Below, piece by piece: positions 25,601 to 38,100 of a stretch of DNA of 64,000 nt. Source of the stretch: Odontesthes bonariensis (lineage: Eukaryota; Chordata; Actinopteri; Atheriniformes; Atherinopsidae); NCBI RefSeq assembly GCF_027942865.1, contig NC_134526.1:9270284-9334283 (forward strand). The letters are read 5' to 3'. The translations under genes and the position numbers were made by a program. The stretch's first letter is position 1, and every line of letters begins with the position of its first letter. A model generated the notes under the pieces. That model made no database searches. It was not told the DNA's origin and saw only the letters and a program-made list of their open reading frames with translations.

Positions 25601-26786
25601 TGTTTCAACCACTTAACACTGACCTATGAATCATTCAAGGATAAAAAAAATGCCTCTAACTCAAGGGATGAACCAGTGTTGTGTCTACACATAACAGACA
25701 ATTTAGCAAAGAACGGATTTTAAATTGTATCTTTAAGCTCTTTGTTTCTCACAGTCACAAAGACACATCATTTGATCTCATTTAATTGTTTGCGTGTATG
25801 AAAAATGTCAGACAGAAAAGGTGATTCCCAAAGAGCTGTTTGCTGAAAACTTGGCATATCTCAGCATGGTGTGCAGTGTGTCCTTAAAACATTTGAGGAA
25901 ACTGGACAAGTGGAGGACAAAAGAAGAAGAAGTGTCAGGCCTAAAGAACTATCAACAGCAGATGAACAGGATCTGAAAGTGATGTCCTTAAGAAAGAGGA
26001 AAAAATCCAGCAAAGACCTGACACAGGAGCTGAGAGATGCATCTGGACCTTCAGCTGATCCATCTGCTGTTGGCCCAAGCCTCATCAGAAATGGGCTCCA
26101 TGGAAGGGTGGCTGTCAAGAAGCCGTTCTTAAGGAAGGGAAACAGGGAGAAAAGGCTGAGCTGTGCCAAAGGACACAAGAAGTGGGCTGAAAATCAGCGG
26201 CAGCAGGTCTGATGGAGGGATGAATCCTCCCCAGAGCCCGGAGCTCAACATTACTGAAGCAGGGTGGGATCATGTTGGCAGAGAACGGAACAAAAGGCAG
26301 CCCACATCCAAAGAAGAGCTTTGGGATGTCCTTCAAGAAGCCTGGAGAACAATTCCTGAAGACTCCTTAAAGAAAGGACAGAAAGCTCGTCTAAGAGGGT
26401 TCAGGCTGTGTTGGAAAATAAAGGAACTCAGACCAAATATTCACTTTCAAGCTCCTTAGAATTGTACAAACTCTGTTTTTGCCTTATATGCTGTTTTGTT
26501 CAGTTATATTTGCATGTTTTTCAATTAATCGTTGCATCTATTTCCCATTTTCTTCGGTATGTCTTCATTAACGTCTCCTCTCTCTGCAGTGTTGTACACT
26601 AAGAAGCCGCTCGGCGTTTCTCCTGACGAGGCGGCTGCTGAGATCGTGAAAACTCTAAACAACAAGAGGAAAGAGGTGCTCATTGCTCCATCACTCCCCA
26701 AGATGGCCATATATGCCAGATCCTTTTTCCCCAACGTGTTTTTTGCTGTGATGGCTGCGGGAGTGAAGAACTCTGAGGAGATGTAA
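22496..26786 (+). CDS. dhrs7c: Dehydrogenase/reductase SDR family member 7C, complete 6-exon coding region
   Basis: Six exons join in phase (163, 113, 211, 93, 147 and 197 bp = 924 bp), giving 307 aa; human DHRS7C is about 312. Family role: an NAD-dependent short-chain dehydrogenase (SRP-35) of the muscle sarcoplasmic reticulum, linked to retinol oxidation and calcium handling. Visible: N-terminal hydrophobic anchor (about residues 8-34); cofactor-binding turn TDALSGLG (46-53), with Asp where classical SDRs have the first Gly; GPITL segment in the middle; active site with Ser181, Tyr194 and Lys198 (YAASK), at the canonical Ser-13-Tyr spacing. The start was chosen because it opens the hydrophobic anchor and lies just after an acceptor. 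AATAAA at 26816-26821 is a likely poly(A) signal. Introns 4 and 5 carry transposons. Fish have two dhrs7c paralogues; which one is not resolved. Confidence 0.95.
22742..22854 (+). CDS. dhrs7c: dhrs7c exon 2
   Basis: 113 bp from acceptor TGTGTGAAG to donor GTAAGT. Encodes [20 protein letters not shown] and the following helix. The acceptor is purine-poor only in part but is fixed by phase and protein match. Confidence 0.9.
22855..23594 (+). other. dhrs7c: dhrs7c intron 2
   Basis: 740 bp. About 23215-23270 holds a dispersed repeat also found at about 57290-57335. Nothing else recognised. Confidence 0.7.
23215..23270. repeat. Dispersed repeat, copy A
   Basis: Shares CCCTCTCTG, then TGTGCTT, AGCTCTGCCT and CAAAGCCC in order with 57286-57335. 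Unknown family; likely an old transposon piece. Confidence 0.6.
23595..23805 (+). CDS. dhrs7c: dhrs7c exon 3
   Basis: 211 bp after CTTCCTTAG. Encodes [25 protein letters not shown] and [11 protein letters not shown]; donor GTAGGC. Confidence 0.95.
23882..23974 (+). CDS. dhrs7c: dhrs7c exon 4 (catalytic Ser)
   Basis: 93 bp after CTGCTTCAG. Encodes [20 protein letters not shown] to PFRTT; ends in the first base of the catalytic Tyr codon before GTAAGT. Confidence 0.95.
24415..25342. mobile_element. 928-bp TTAA-flanked foldback element (near-perfect palindrome)
   Basis: TTAA at 24415-24418 and 25339-25342. The termini begin AGGGGAACTCCGGGGCATTT and are inverted. The inverted repeat runs almost the whole length: about 450-bp arms meet around 24876-24888, with only a few differences seen by eye (for example CACGTTGTGGCTAAG versus a CCACCACG variant near 24557 and 25195). 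No transposase. It lies in dhrs7c intron 4, ending 34 bp before exon 5. Confidence 0.9.
25377..25523 (+). CDS. dhrs7c: dhrs7c exon 5 (YAASK motif)
   Basis: 147 bp after GTGTTCCAG, only 34 bp downstream of a TTAA-flanked palindrome. Completes Tyr194, then [20 protein letters not shown]; donor GTGAGT. Confidence 0.95.
25524..26589 (+). other. dhrs7c: dhrs7c intron 5
   Basis: 1.07 kb, mostly filled by Tc1-like copy 2. Confidence 0.8.
25610..26410 (+). mobile_element. Internally deleted Tc1-like transposon, copy 2
   Basis: The plus strand encodes a Tc1-type N-terminal part ([20 protein letters not shown], then [20 protein letters not shown]), then after the deletion [20 protein letters not shown] and the C-terminal 'IPEDSLKKG'. 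The deletion removes the central DDE region at the same point as in copy 1 (16088-17241). Same orientation as dhrs7c. The terminal repeats are less clear than in copy 1; borders approximate. Confidence 0.82.
26590..26786 (+). CDS. dhrs7c: dhrs7c exon 6 and stop
   Basis: 197 bp after CTCTCTCTGCAG. Encodes [40 protein letters not shown] and the end VKNSEEM, then TAA. Confidence 0.95.
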
Positions 26787-26815
26787 GATGTTGCCTGCCT
26801 ACTCTGTGAAACCAC

Positions 26816-26821
26816 AATAAA
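26816..26821 (+). terminator. dhrs7c: dhrs7c poly(A) signal
   Basis: AATAAA 30 bp after the TAA stop. A very short 3'UTR would follow; a more distal signal is also possible. Confidence 0.6.
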
Positions 26822-29800
26822 TTGATGCAGAAAATCTAATCATTTTATCGATAATGTGTCGTTTGTGTGTGAAACTGACAGAATATTTACCCCAAAAACC
26901 TGTCCACATAATCCCTTTAAAGCTGCAGTCTGCAGGATTTGTTGTTGTCATACGTAAAGTCCTAATTTTTGGCATTTTAAGAGTTTACATGATCTATCAG
27001 AACGCTTGAAGTTGAAAACGGTGACCTCCGTAGTCGCAAAATGCAAGAAATGCTTATTTTTTAACCGAAAAATAAAAAGTTATTCAACTTCCTGTCCCGC
27101 CCCATCAAAACACATGAGAACTCGTGCACGTCTACGTGCACGCCAGATGCCCGTACACGATCCTCATTCATCAACTCACCTGTCATTTGCGATCATGGAA
27201 GACACAGTAAGTAGACTAGCCCGTAATGAAGTTCAATAGTCCAGATAAATAAGCGTGGGGACGAGCCTACCTTGTATCGCGCGTGCACAATCGGTGATTG
27301 ACAGGCAGCAGAGCCCAGCTCGTAACCTGATTGGTTACCTTTTACCGGTCCGGTCTGCAATTTTGTAAACAAACCTGCTGGCTTTGGAGGGACCTAGCGG
27401 GACATATAGGGGACCTAGAAAACTCTTTTTTTTTTTGTATTGGGGTATTTAATGTACTACTTTCAGAATCCCCGGACAGTTCCAGGCATTATGCTTGAAA
27501 AAGAGTTGCAGACTGCAGCTTTAATCCCAAACTAGTTGGGAATTTGCTCCACTGAATGTCAGCTTTGTTGTCAGTTTGTTTTCCTTGTTTTTATCAAACT
27601 GCTGAAGTTTATTCTTTATTATTTCATTACAAAAGCACTGCTTTAAATAAAAGATGTGAAACTGAAAAGAAATGTAATGAGAAATCCTCATATTTGGAAT
27701 AAATGTTACTTTTTTGTGAAGTTTTTTCACTTGAGTTGGACTTGAAACTAAAATGAATGTTGGGGGCCAACAGGGGCCCAAAAACGTGGTAAATACAGCC
27801 TATTAAATTAAACATTTTTTCTCAGTCAGTCTTTTGTGTGTGGATCTAAATGTGATGTTAGTAACTTTGTCGGAAACTCAGACTTTTGTTTAAAATGATT
27901 CCTTTTGTTTCTTTAATGAACTTTTCTGAAAAAGCTAAATAATTCTAACTTCTAGAATTCTCCTTTCATAGAGTTGGTTGTGTTTTTTCTATTGTTTCCC
28001 CATCAAAAAGAACATTTTTAAATATTTTACAAATACAAATATGTTGATATACTGTTTTTGGATAATATCAATACAAATAATGCAAATACATTCACAAGCT
28101 TCTCAGCTTTCAAAAAAGAAAGAATCAATAAAGAATATCATAATCCAAATGTTTGACATACATTACTCTGCAATGAGGCTGTCTATTTTGAAAGAACCTT
28201 TACTTGAGATTTGTAAAGATTAATACTATTTTCAATATCTACAGGCTTAGATGATCAGATTTTGATACTAAGTAAAATCAATTTAATAAATTAAACAGTA
28301 AAGTGTAACAAACCCAGATGTCTTTCAAAAACTTTAAACCCAACTTTGAAACCAGTTGAAAATGGTTAGAAGAGTTTTTAAATATTAAAGGGACATAAAT
28401 TTAGAACATATTTAAATAACCAATTCTGACATCTTTACGAATGTCAAACGAAAATTATGAATTTGAATAAATAAATAATATTGTGGCCCCAAAGTTGAAT
28501 TAAACCGGCAGGTTTTGTTGCGAGGTGAAAGTATGACGAATAGTTGTTGTTTGGCGCCCTCTAGTGGACCTATTAGAGAACGACTGTGTGTCAGTTGTAT
28601 CATTTTAAAGCTTCACTCTGACGATTACAAACTTAACCAAGAGGTGTCACAAACCAAAGTGCATAAACTTACAAGGATCGGCCTCACCCGGGTGGAGGGA
28701 GGCATAAGGTTTGATCATTCACCCAACAGTCTGAGCAATTCTTCCAGACACTTGGATGAGCTATCCTACATTTTTTTCTCTCTGTACTTTAGATTTGACC
28801 TGTAAAATACATAAATACATCCCTTTACATTCATTTTTTGACATATTCACGTTATTGAGACTCCCAAACTGCAGACTTTAAAACCACAGTTTACAAACCA
28901 CTGGGTGACATCAAGATGATTTCAGTGTTTTCATCAGTTGGCTGTATTGTGACTTTTTTTTGTGAGTTAGGAGCATGCAGACCAGCCTTATTTCTCCTCA
29001 CACTAATGGGAGACTTCGGCGTCCACGCCATTGTTGCCGGCTTACCTTTTATTCTTCCTCGAAGGCCTTTTGACAAACCTGTTGAACATGTCACATTTAT
29101 CTTCATCTCTTTCATCTTCATACCCTTAAATAATCACGGGAACTGTGGTTCTGCAGGAGAGACTTAGAACGATTGCCTACGTGACTCTAACTCAATAACA
29201 CGTTCAGAAAATAAAAGCATGTCTATTGCTACGAGCATCAAATAATACTACAAAACCTCGCAGACAGAACAACAAAGCTTAAACAATCAATTAAAAGGTC
29301 GACATTAGCTATTTGTTTGGGTTTACGTGAGGAAAGCGAAGCGTCATCCTGCGGATCCACTTCCACCGAGTGAGTGCGCGCTCCCGCGTGTAGGGGCAGT
29401 TTCCAGTGGGAATAACCTTGGCACTACACCTGCGACTCTTCTGTTTTGGAGTGGACTGATGACGCAAAAGCAAACCCAAATATAGCCTACATATATGACA
29501 AAGCTGGTTTAGTTTAGAATCTAACCCATGATATATTCAAGTGGACCATTTAATCCAAATAAGAGACGGAATGTTTGTGCTATTTTAATTCAATTAACAC
29601 TATTTAATCATTTATCATATTTGCAGCCTTTCCCAGCTGTATCTCTAAGAGTGTTTTACATTATAATAGTCTTTTTTGGGCCCTGAGAGGTACATTTCAA
29701 TTAGTGCAGATGTTATAAGAAGAAAACAGCATGAGAAAAAATAAAAACCACATCCTGTAGTTTCCAACGCTGATAACTTACTAAGTTTTCTTGCTCAAAG

Positions 29801-30099
29801 AAAAACACGACTCGTGTAAATCTGATTTTAAAAGGAGAGTTTTTGAATAAACTTTTCCTGAAGTGAAGAAGCGGCTGGATTGAATAACAGCTGTTTTCAA
29901 AAGCTGTGTTTGATTATCATCTCTCATCGTGTGCATTAAGTGACACCATGACATTTTCTGGTTAAATTTTTAATTAAAATACGAATTTATCCACAGATTA
30001 AAAATGAAAGGCAGAAAAAGCAAAATGTAGCTACAATCAGGCACCAATGATACATGTTATTTCATAATTTTAACAATTGCGATAACGCAACAATAACAT
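26822..30099. other. Spacer between convergent dhrs7c and cacnb1
   Basis: Contains a TTAA-flanked MITE (26917-27524). The frames at 28916-29167 (plus) and 29121-28891 (minus) overlap and match no family I recognise. The remainder is AT-rich with no gene identified. Confidence 0.5.
26917..27524. mobile_element. 608-bp TTAA-flanked MITE
   Basis: TTAA at 26917-26920 and 27521-27524; inverted termini AGCTGCAGTCTGCA and TGCAGACTGCAGCT. No coding capacity. TTAA duplication suggests piggyBac-type mobilisation. Confidence 0.85.
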
Positions 30100-31554
30100 T
30101 ATTTACTGATCATTATTTAATATTTATTTATTCAAATGAAGACATAGGTGGACCGAAGCAGCCCACCAAAGACATTCATGGATTCTCCATTGCAGATAAC
30201 TGAGTAAAGACCAAAGCTGATCCTATCCCCCCCCATCCCTAATGACACTCCTCTCAATACCTCACAAGAACTGAAGAGTTTTAAAAAATTGCAAATGTCC
30301 ACAGGGGGAAAAAAACAACAAAAAAAAAACACAAACTAAATAAATTAATTCAGTCTGAAATTGGGAGTAAGAAGAGAGTGGTATTTAATATCAGACAAGC
30401 TAGCATTTTAAGTGGAAGTTAAGAGTGATTAACAACACACAGAAGAACTCTTTATATCACAATTAGCCCTGAAAAACAGACGATGAAACTGGTGCAAAGA
30501 AAACAACATTAGCAACGTGCTGGAACAACAGTTGGGCTACGCTGCGGAGTAGCCGCGAGACACGACGAGACACAGACGTGGTCTGAAAAGCAGTTTGACA
30601 AGAGTTAAGACATCCCACACGGTGGTGGACATGGCTTGGCGAGACATTCCGGCACTTGTGATTGGAGTTTTCTTGAAACAGGGCTGTTTTAGGGTGGGGG
30701 TGACTAAGGCGGGGCACTTCACTCACACTACAACCGCTGCACTGGGTGCTGCTTTGAATCCGCACCACAAGGAAATACTGCAGGTGCCCTCAGCACCCGT
30801 GAGGAGGAAAACAGAAATGGGAGGACTGGATCAGACGCCTACAGAGGCGGATCCACGTCAGGGAAGAAGTAAACATCTTTGGAGTGTATTTGTTGTGATG
30901 AGGCCGACATGAGCGTAGCAACATCAAGATTTTTTTTTTTTATCATATGGCAAGTTCTCCACCAGCGTTTTAAGGTCTGGGTGATAAAGGAGTGGAGGTG
31001 AGAGGCTCACAACTTCTGTCTCTCAGCATGGGAAGAAGCCCTGACAGCCAAAAGTAGTGAGATAAAGGTAAAGAGAAACCCTGACACTGTACATATGTGG
31101 AAATGGTGACATTCGACCCTGTTTAAGACTGCAGAGGACAGACATGACAGACTACAGCTCCACCAGCCTTCACACTCTACAGCTGAAGGAGATCGGGTCA
31201 CAAAGATCACAATCGGAGATTCACAATCGTAACGATTAACTGCCCTCGTGCTGTCAGTATAGAAATCCATGATATTCATGCAGTATTAACATAGGAAACA
31301 AAAACAGACCAATATTATTTCTTCTAAACACAAATAAATTGATTTTCCAAGAACTTGATGAGAATGGCATCTGGCAGTTGATGTATATCTTTACATTGTA
31401 CTGGGATGTAAACAGATTTTTGTTAGCCTGACTGGCATGGCCCCAAACCCACACTTCAGTTCCTTTTACACCCCAAAACTAGAACTATTCCCCTCCCCAC
31501 CTCTCCCTCTGTCCTCAGTCTGTAGCTTCCTCGTCTCTGTGATAAGATGAGCGT
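30100..31554 (-). other. cacnb1: cacnb1 3'UTR (extent inferred)
   Basis: Follows the TGA at 31557-31555. Minus-strand AATAAATAAA lies at about 30133-30126, the best candidate for the poly(A) signal. No other coding exon seen. The end is uncertain. Confidence 0.4.
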
Positions 31555-32100
31555 TCAGCGGATGTACACGTCCCTCCCCCAGTCGTCCTGGTTCTTGTTG
31601 TGGCTCATGTTGGCCCCCGTGTCCACAGGGTCCTGGCAGTAACGCTCCCTCAGCTTGGCGCGTCCATGCGGCTGCGTCTGGCTCGGCATTGGAGGGTGGT
31701 TCAGGTTTTCCTGGTCGGGCTCTGCACCTTCGTCTTCCCAGGAGGCTTGTCGGCCATGATGTTGAGCCAGGTGGAGGCGGCTGCTCCCGCCCCCTCGGTA
31801 GGGCTCTGGCTCTTCGTACGGGTCAGTCTCAATGTCCATGCAGGAGTCACCAGCCTCAGTGTATGCTGAGTCCCGGCTGCCCTGGGTCTCAGAGTCAAAG
31901 GTGTCTTGCCGTGACAGGCCTCGCCCACTACCCCCTCGAAGCTGGCCACGAGACGAGCGCAGGTACGCCTGTTGCTGTTGCTGCTGCTGCTGCTGAGGCT
32001 TTCCTCCCAGGTCTGTCTGATAGTCCTGCAGAGTGCTGCTCCCACCACACTCTGTCACACCCCCTTCCCGCTTCTGCTCTCCGTGCACCAGGTATGGACC
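31555..32100 (-). CDS. cacnb1: cacnb1 last exon (C-terminal tail)
   Basis: 546 bp after GATTCGCTGCAG. Begins [11 protein letters not shown], has a nine-Gln run, [28 protein letters not shown], and ends GRDVYIR then TGA. The tail is longer and differs from human between the conserved blocks, as is usual for beta-1. Confidence 0.95.
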   Translation of the reverse strand, partial: GPYLVHGEQKREGGVTECGGSSTLQDYQTDLGGKPQQQQQQQQQAYLRSSRGQLRGGSGRGLSRQDTFDSETQGSRDSAYTEAGDSCMDIETDPYEEPEPYRGGGSSRLHLAQHHGRQASWEDEGAEPDQENLNHPPMPSQTQPHGRAKLRERYCQDPVDTGANMSHNKNQDDWGRDVYIR

Positions 32101-35100
32101 CTGCAGCGAATCACACCCATGCTACACAAAAACCATGCAAAGACACAAACGGCAGACCAAGTTAGTCAGTAGTTAGTCAGCAGGGTTAGCAAACAGCACA
32201 GAAAAGAACGACAGACTGAGGAGCACCAGTTAAAAGCATTTAAGTCTTGTTTGAATCACACGTATTCCATGTTTGCACAGTGTGTACACACATCAACGCG
32301 TACACAAAGTGCAAACATGAAAATATCCAATTGCTTCTCAGTTAGTAGAACAGATTAATCCTGCTAATCTATTATTCTAAAATATGACATCTATGTGCAA
32401 ACAAAAGCAAACCCAACCCCACATTCAACATGCTAAACAGAACATCTACCATTGCAACAGCGCCATCTGCTGGCTGAATGCGCTCATAGCTAAACATAGC
32501 AGCAATAAGTAAATGAAAATTGTAATTCATCATCTGATCTTTATACTTAAAACGTTTTAGATAAATCAGGATTTAGGTGTATTTCTAATTTGTAGTTCTT
32601 TTATTTTATTCACAATTACTTTTGTTGCTCTTGACTGTGTAAAAATGGTAGACATCCATTTGGTGCACCGTCACTTCCCAGTTGCCATGCTGTCATAAAT
32701 ATAAATATATCTGACAGTCTGCATCTCATTATAGTTAATGAGTAACCAGTAAGGACTGATGCAAAACAAAACTCATTAGTCTTTTGTTGTTATGCTGATG
32801 ATAAACTGATTAAGATGGACAGAGTGTTAGAAATGGCCTCCGACAAACTAAGTCTTTCCATTTGAAGAGGCGGACATGACTTGCTGTTTTCAGGGCGGTA
32901 CCATGGCAACACAGAGAAGGACAGCAAACTGGATTCAGCCTCTTGGAGGAAAAAAAAGTGCTGGAGAAATGAGGCCACAGAGCTAACGAGGGCTGGGTGG
33001 GGGCAGCAGATATTATTTTACTCAAGACAACAGTAAAAGGAAAGGGCATCAGGAGCAGAGGTGCCAAGTCCAGGGATTTGAGTTGTGTTGCTTTCACAGT
33101 TTTAAAAGGTACACAGAAGGAAGCGCTGACCTATTAAGATACTTAAATATTTTACTCGTATGTGTTCTTAAATTAGCGGTTCATGTGTGGGGGGATTGAC
33201 TCCTTATTGGCAGAGTTGTGTGTCAGTTTCTAAAAAGGCGTAATGGGTTCATCTTTATCTGTCTTGTGTTTTCATATACAGCATAAATAAGGTTTTAATA
33301 TACTCTCCCTTCAGGTTGAAAGGGTTTCTGAGTTAGGATCAAGTTGCCGGAGTGCCCCCCACCCTCTCGATGTTGGACTTCAGACAGCATGCTCATCCTC
33401 CTTCCCCTGACTGGCAACAGCACCGTCCAAATCAGGCCACAGATCCAAATTTCTGCGCAGGGAGGTGAGCACCTGTACCTGCAGGTTGGAGACGGGCTCA
33501 GGAGAGGCGGCCAGGGCCGCAGTGGCCATGGTGCGGTTGAGCAGAGGGTTGGGAGGGTTGCTGCTCGGCGGGTGTGTCGCCTTCCAGTAGGCCTCCAGGT
33601 AGTCAGCCAGATGTTCACATGCGTCTTCCAGCTGGTTCTCGTCCAGGATTATGTCAAACAGCTCCTGCAGCACCACAAAGTAACAGTTAGTTTATTTTAC
33701 TAAGCCAGATTGTATGGATTTTCTCCCAGAAACCGTGAGTCATTCTATTACAAAGCAGAACTCACAGGTGGGCACTGAGCCAATTTATCAGCTGCAACCA
33801 TCTGCACATTTAAATGTTTAGCCTGGGATTTCCCCCTGGATTTAATGAGCCTCTGGAGAACCTGCAGAGAATTAACAGTACGGTCAACTAAAAAGTCCTT
33901 CCTCAAGAGAAATACAACCCCAGTTCCAAAAATGTCCGAGCACTGTGTCAAATGTATTGAATATTTCATTAAATCAAGGACATTTTGATGCTTTTTGCTT
34001 CTTCATGAATTTACTCTCTGTATGAAGCATCTAAACCCCCCAAAAGTTGGAACGTCACGTAAAATGTGAATAAAAACAGAATTAAATTATTTGCAAATTC
34101 ATAAACTAATATTTTATTCACAATAGAACAGAGAAAACATTGAATGTTGAAAGTGAGATATATCATTTCATCAAAAATACCAGCTCATCTTGAATGTGAT
34201 GGCAGCAACAAAAGGCTGGAAAAGTAAGTGGCACTACGAAGAAACAGCCGGAAGAACGTGTTGCAACTAATTAGGTTAATTGGCAACGGGCCAGAAACAT
34301 CACTGGGTATGAAAAATCTCTCAGAATTAAAGGTGAGCAAATGTTAAATGGATAGTTCGCCTCTTTTGACATGAAGCTGTATGACATCCCATATCAGCAA
34401 CATCACTTATGAACATTTTCTTACCCCCTGCTGCGTCCTGTGAGCCGAGTTCCAGCCTCGTTTTGGCGTTGACGAAGGTAGTCCTGCTAGTTGGCTGGGG
34501 CTAAACAAATAAAGAGTTTTGCTTCTCAAAACAATATGCGTTCAAAAGAGTAATACATTTGCATCACAAAATCGTTTTGCATGAAAAAGTCAGACCTCGC
34601 ATCGCTTGCCGCTATTTTTGCCTCCCTTGATATCAATGCGTTCAGCCACCTAGCGATAGCCGCACCTGTTACGGTGTTTCCTGCTCGGTCTGCACTTCGG
34701 TTTGCACGCTTTACATAGCCCGTAGTGATACAAAGGTAGAGAGAAATAGCGCCAAGCGATGTGAGGTCTGACTTTTTCTGGATGGACGATTTTGTGATTC
34801 AAATGTATTACCCTTTTGAACGCATATTGTTTTGAGAAGCAAGACGCTTTATTTTCTAAGCCCCAGCCAACTAGCCGGACCACCTTCGTCAACGCCAAAA
34901 CTCAGCTGGAACTCGGCTCACAGGACGCAGCGGGGGGTAAGTCAATGTTCATAAATGATATTGCTAATATGGCATGTCATACAGCTTCATGTCAAAAGAG
35001 GCGAACTATCCCTTTAAGCAAAGTTAAAAAATCTCTGATGGTAGGGAGGTGCATTTGTGCCTATTGAACTAGCAACTTGCATAATGCTATATTCAAGGGG

Positions 35101-38100
35101 GTATAGCTCAGTGGTAGAGCATTTGACTGCAGATCAAGAGGTCTCTGGTTCAAATCCAGATGCCCCCTGTTTTTCAGATGGTGCTCACACCTTAGCAGCA
35201 CCAGCTGGTGGATTGTATGTTAAAGGGCTTGGCTTTAGCTGGTGCATATTTTATCATGTTTACATATCTCTACTGTGGCCGTGACTCAGTGATCAGAGTG
35301 AGTTGTCCAATAACCCTTAAGATCAGCAGTTCAATTCCCACTCACTGCTCAAAATAGATGGATTGATAGCTGGCTTGTGGCAGTCACAGCCGAGGTGCCC
35401 TTGAGAGCAAGGCAAGGCATTGTACCATGCCGTGATTGGCTGCCCACTGCTCCAGTGTATGGCATCTGTCTCCATAAGTGTGTGTGACCATGTGTTTGTT
35501 CAACAGGTGCCAACCTGGATGGGTCAAATCAGAGAGTAATTATACAGTTATCTTAATCTTTCTCTCATCCAGATGATGTCTTTTTCAGGGAGCATTGTCA
35601 TTTTCATCAAGCTAATCCTAAACCACATACTGCATCTATTCCAACAGCATGGCTTCATAGCAGTGTCCAGGGTTGGACTGACCTGCCTGCAGTCCAGACC
35701 TTTCACCAACTGAAAACATTTGGAGCATCATGAAAGGCAAAAATAAAACAAGGAGGGACAGTTGAGCAGCTGGAATCCAGTATCAGACATGCATGGGACA
35801 ACAGGCCTAGTAAGTGGTCTCCTCCGCTCCCAGATGTTTACAGACTGTTGTTAACAGAAGAGGGGATGCTACACAGTGGTGAACACAGACCTGTCCCAAC
35901 ACTTTTGAGATATGCTACCATCAAATTCAACATTTGATTTGTTTCCTTTATTCTACCGTGATTAAAATATTGGTTTAGGAAATTTGCACATCACTGCATT
36001 CTGTTTTTATTCACATTTTACGTGACATTCCAACTTTTGGGGGGGTTAGACGCTTCATACAGAGAGTAAATTCATTAAGAAACAAAAAGCATCAAAATGT
36101 CCTTGATTTAATTAAATATTCTGTTGTTTATTACTCTCAGGCCATCTGTTTCCTTACCTTAGGTGAGGCTATTTTGATATAGACAATAATAGGAGCCAAG
36201 GATGTCTTAGCCAGCTGAGTGGGGTGGTTGATGGTGTCTGCATCAAGAGCAACAAGCTGGAGGGTGCGGGCCAGCTCGAAGATACGCTCAATCTCACTCT
36301 GCACCTCAGCTGAAGGCCCAGAAAACAGAACACATAAATACATCGAAACAGAAAACAATCAGTAAATGAGCTGCTTTTCTCTTTTGCAACTCTCTCTATA
36401 AGCAACACGTCCGTAACTTTGTGCACAAGTACATAACCAACACGTTAGTACTTACTCATGCATGCCTAAATCTAAAGAAATGTTTAAAAATGAAAACACT
36501 TTCAAGCATATGAATCGGATTGGACCACAGTTTAAGTTCCATTTACGCAAAGCTAAATGGAACACTGCAGCATCCTCATTCAGTTGCCACCTCCAGACAT
36601 TTCCTTCACTGCGTCTAATGGTTTTTAATCTAAAATGGTAAGGAAAGGAGGCACTTAGAAATGAGATGCCTGTGGTACTTGGAATAGCTCACAATAAGGG
36701 CACGGTCTCTCACTAAATACTGAAATGACCACAACTAAAACAAGAAAGAAACAACAACACGGAACATTAGTTTTTGTTAGCTCTAATAGGAAATCATTCA
36801 ATCACGTGAGCTACTCAAGCCTGTGGCGTTATGTTTTCATTGTTCCTCAATGACAGCCTACAACAGCTTGTCACTTGATGTTTCAAACACAGTTCCACTT
36901 TTTATCTGCCTGCTGACGTGGACGGAGAGAACTGAAAACCAGAATGCTGCTCGCCTGCCTGGTCAAACATCAGCGCCTCCAAAGTGTGCGAGCTGCCAAC
37001 CAACTCAGTGGCAGAGAGAGATAACAGGGGCACGGCAATCTGCAAAGAGACGCTGCCAGCACACATTTCTGCAGCCTACACGGGGCTGAGGGATAGACAA
37101 TAAAAGCTGGAGGCGAAACAGGGCCTCAGCAGATTGATGAGAAATGTGAACTTTAACTCAAATACAGAACTTGGCAAGGTTTTCATTAACTTCAACAAAG
37201 AATTGGGTCTCTGTAAATTCAAATTTGACTGCAGAGAAAGTTTATAGAGTTTATAAAGTGAGGCTTTATAAACTTGAGGCTTTAGAGCCTTTCCTGAGGT
37301 ATGACAGCAAACATATGGTATAGCGATAGGATTAAAGGTCACAATATATAAGGGTGGTGGCAGCATGTGAAAGTACTCTCTGCCCACTTGAGTTTAGATG
37401 TGTAGAGCAGGGCTACCAGCCGCTTCACTGCCCTCCTACGGATCTCTTCCTGCTTGGGTTTTGTCATTTTTCTCCTTTTTGTTAGTGACTACAGGCTGTC
37501 ACACAGAAGTATGAGGAACAGAGAAACTGACAGGCAAGCAGACAGGCAGACAAACAATGTATGAGCAGATGATGAATATAGTTAGAAGAAAAAGGGGGGA
37601 GGAAGGAGGAAGAGAGGCTTCATTGTTTTGCTGTAAGGAGCGCATACGTACCCAGTACGTCTGAATCAAAAGACAGAAGAGGAGGAGGAAGATGGGTGGT
37701 GGAGGAACAAGGGGAGGATGGGTGAAGGGCAGAAAAGACAGGATGAAAAGAGAGAGGAGGCCAGATCAGACTCAATCAGAGCAGGTACAAAAGCTTGTAG
37801 GTCTTTTGATGAGGTACGGAGATGCCAAAAAATGCACTCAAGGACCCCGTAGTGTTTTGTTGGGCATCTATAGAGGTGCATACAGAACACTTCTCACCAT
37901 TTTTTTTTAGCAGAAGTCCAAACTATTCATCATCTTTTAAACTCTTCAGCCTTCTACAGCATCATTTTGATAGATGTATACGCCCATGTTTTTTTTTCAT
38001 TTTTTTGTGAAATAGCTAAACTTGCATTGTAATCTGCAAACTGAACTATGTCTAAAAATACACAAAACAATAAATCTGGTGAAATGTTATATCTGTCCTA

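Larger units (their letters stand above)
33917..36118 (+). mobile_element. Composite Tc1/mariner-like relic with nested insertions
   Basis: The left end (33917-34343) and right end (35570-36118) are inverted relatives: ATCAAGGACATTTTGATGCT and TACTCTCTGTATGAAG occur at 33975 and, reversed, at 36100, followed by AAAAGTTGGAA and ACAGAAT blocks. The right part at 35640-35890 is a decayed DDE-transposase 3' end (CAGCATGGCTTCATAG, then CTGCCTGCAGTCCAGACC, then CATTTGGAGCATCATGAAAG). Insertions in the middle: 34344-35017, 35097-35168 and 35276-35560. Confidence 0.65.
33862..36157 (-). other. cacnb1: cacnb1 intron made mostly of nested repeats
   Basis: 2.3 kb containing a Tc1/mariner-like relic, a TTAA-flanked foldback, a tRNA-Cys and a SINE-like piece (each listed). 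Confidence 0.75.

Noticed and set aside
28891..29167. Overlapping frames on both strands near 29 kb
   Set aside because: No recognisable family on either strand and no splice or promoter context; could be an unknown repeat.
30463..30912. Frames on both strands near 30.5 kb
   Set aside because: Lie in the inferred cacnb1 3'UTR, no similarity recognised.
31689..32165. 158-codon plus-strand frame over cacnb1's last exon
   Set aside because: Antisense shadow of the GC-rich coding exon.
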